Positions 61,901 through 64,000 of a stretch of DNA of 64,000 nt are shown here, piece by piece (position 1 is the first letter of the stretch; each line of letters opens with the position of its first letter). The DNA comes from Opisthocomus hoazin. Lineage: Eukaryota > Chordata > Aves > Opisthocomiformes > Opisthocomidae. The translations under genes were made by a program, and so were the position numbers. The DNA lies in the NCBI RefSeq assembly GCF_030867145.1, contig NC_134414.1:67834814-67898813 (forward strand), in the 5' to 3' direction. The notes below the pieces were generated by a model that was not told the origin of the DNA, ran no database searches, and saw only the letters and a list, made by a program, of their open reading frames with translations.

Positions 61901-64000
61901 CGCCTCCCTCCCACGCAAGCATCTGAGAGAAGTACCGAAGCAGTTACACCACGACCCAAGTACTTGCAGACAAATCCCCTAACATTGAAAAGATAACTCA
62001 TTGCTCATTCTGAGCAACCCACAACAGCATAAAATTATACTTTATTCCCTAACCATGCAAAGACATGAAAAGACTTCTTAATGCAAACATCGGAGTTGCA
62101 AATCTGCACACCCTTCTTCTGCTAACTTTGCCCTTCGCACAGATATTTATGTTATTGGGCATGCTGTATCTTCCTTCATGCATCTGATTAAGGATTTCCT
62201 TAGAGACTTATGATATGTTAGCTAAATGGTCGCATATTTTAGGATAATCTAACGTTAATACTTCTGAGATCTCAAGTACATTTGACCTTCTCCAGTTCTG
62301 CTGAAAAGAAATCAGGTAACTGCAGGAAAACGAATCTATTAATTTCCCAGGAACCAAAAATTGATGGTAGCAAAGAAGAAAAAAGCAAGGACATTCTGTT
62401 ACATCATTTATTCACTTTCACAATACCATTCAGTATCATCTTTCCAAGGACTGCTGTTCACAGAATTAACTCTTTGGATCCTGATACTCACATTGAGGAG
62501 TATCTTGTCAAGAAATGGATTAGACTATTTTTGGATTAAAGTACCATTAAATGTGAAAAGAGGTATCACAAATTCATCTGTATTTTTACTTTAAAAAAAA
62601 AACTTCAACTCTGGAATGAGAAAAGTTGCATCGTTTATATGCTTAGATCTTGGAAAGTAGTGAGTAGGAAAGATCTCCTTCTGCTATACCTATCACAAAT
62701 ACATCTGGATGATATAAAAATTATGGCTTGAAGAATTCCTGTACAATCACATTTCCCTAAAGGTATGCAGGGTTCAGGCAGCTGCTTCATCCTGTTTTGT
62801 AACTCCTCATCCCAAAATGACTAAACCCTAATCTGAATAGAGATTTTACTGTTTAATACAGCTCCACAAACCACATATTACCTTAGAAAAACAAACTATG
62901 TTTTCAAATAATGGCAAGATGATAAAGGTACACGACGATGCACAACACATTTAAAGGGCTGACAACAGCCTGCCAGCATAAACAGCGTCAAATTAGGCTG
63001 TAGACGCAGCCATGGCGAGCACCGCAAAGATGCTGGGCTCAGTGAACTCTCGTCTCAGGGTTTGTTTGGTGCCCCTCAGTCGAGGGAATACAAGATCCTA
63101 AAACACTTCAAAATCAAAAGCTGGCACCCACAATGCGTCATTGCCTTCACAGCACTCCTATCCCCCCCCAAAAGAAACCCCAAGACAAAACTCCAAATCC
63201 CCACACAGAAAATGAAAGGAAGAAAGGAAGAAAGAAAAGGGAAGTATTGGAGTCGGTGGGAGATGCAGCGCATTCCCCTCTCGGGCCCGAGCACACCTGT
63301 TAAATTACAGCTCTGGGAACAGGGAAGTACGCGAAAGATTTACAGCCTGATTTGCGTACGTGATTAGGATGTATTATATTACATACAAAAATGACAGTAA
63401 ACGTCCTGACTACCAGAACTTGCATCTGATGAGGCTGTGTCAGATCACGAGCTTTTGAACACAAACTGTTAAAACCCTATCTAGCTCCAGTATCTCAGTA
63501 AAATGGTATCCTAGCTGAGCCCTGGCCTAGTTTCCTACCCCTCTTAGTGTTTCTGAGACCGACATCACTGAGTTCATTGTTTTCTGCCTGAATCATAGAA
63601 AAGCGAGAGTTTTAGCTTCAGGATGGCTGGGTTTTCAGGGTTGTTTTTTTTTTTTTTGGTCCAACCTATTAAAATATATGGGTACCCCTGCTGCAGCTCG
63701 GTTAGTATGATAGCAATATAGTGATAAATTAGCCATTTGTTTATGCCCGAATGAGCAGGGGAAGTAATATCCTAAGGCACTCCAGTATTACTGCAAGGCT
63801 AGTGTGATTTTTGAGGCATTAGGCTGAAGGCTCAGCAAGTTTCTTCAACCAAACGACACTGTAATCTTCCAGGAAATGCAACGTCTATTACGTCTTATTG
63901 CTATAATGAAATAATTATACAAAACTAATGAAAATGAGACATACTTAATAATTCTCTGGGTAAATCCATGACACAGCTATGACAGAACTGACAGAGTATC

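Larger units (their letters stand above)
49366..64000 (-). other. EFNB2: EFNB2 intron 2 (3' part; continues beyond the window)
   Basis: The intron ends at AG 49367-49366 and must begin beyond 64000. Reading the minus strand for the conserved exon 2 segments (the ephrin-domain core ending just before YYIIS) found nothing. At least 14.6 kb of intron is therefore present, consistent with the large second intron of mammalian EFNB2. Its 3' part holds a microsatellite, a TGAC repeat, a G-run and a CpG island, listed separately. Between about 50.6 and 58.1 kb, and from 58.9 kb to the end, only unannotated A/T-rich sequence was seen, apart from a small GC-rich patch near 61.66-61.80 kb. ORFs there carry no recognisable domain. 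Confidence 0.85.

Noticed and set aside
61594..62001. 135-codon minus-strand ORF considered as possible EFNB2 exon 2
   Set aside because: The translation has none of the ephrin-domain segments expected of exon 2.

Overview
The window is vertebrate nuclear DNA, almost certainly from a bird. It is AT-rich, intron-bearing and almost gene-free, and its only recognisable interspersed repeats are CR1 LINEs whose 3' ends carry the CR1 octamer (TCACAGAA on the + strand, TTCTGTGA on the element's strand). The species cannot be resolved by eye.

One protein-coding gene is recognisable: EFNB2 (ephrin-B2), on the minus strand. Its last three coding exons lie at 49273-49365, 48413-48526 and 46428-46810, all with canonical AG/GT borders and matching phase. 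Together they encode the end of the ephrin receptor-binding domain, the juxtamembrane stalk, the transmembrane helix, and the conserved cytoplasmic tail ending in the PDZ-binding sequence YYKV. A long 3' UTR follows, to about 43022. Exons 1 and 2 (signal peptide and most of the ephrin domain) were not found. Intron 2 therefore runs from 49366 past the right edge of the window and is at least 14.6 kb long.

Region by region: 1-3784 has no gene. 3785-6566 is a 5'-truncated minus-strand CR1 retrotransposon with a 614-codon open reverse-transcriptase frame, broken upstream by a frameshift and a stop. 6567-42880 is the gene-empty region downstream of EFNB2; it holds simple repeats, two short tandem duplications and a CpG-rich patch at 36.6-37.1 kb. 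42881-42933 is a polypurine tract just past the EFNB2 poly(A) region. 43022-49365 is the 3' part of EFNB2. 49366-64000 is intron 2, with a microsatellite forming the splice-acceptor tract, a TGAC repeat, a predicted G-quadruplex, a strong CpG island (49.94-50.57 kb) and a decayed plus-strand CR1 (about 58.19-58.91 kb).

No CRISPR array, tRNA, rRNA, operon or convincing novel multigene system was seen. The most interesting material is regulatory: the orphan intragenic CpG island close to exon 3, the second CpG-rich patch 6 kb past the gene, and structured elements in the 3' UTR and around the exon 3 acceptor. Apart from the CR1 reverse-transcriptase frame, open frames outside the EFNB2 exons show no recognisable domain and look like chance ORFs.
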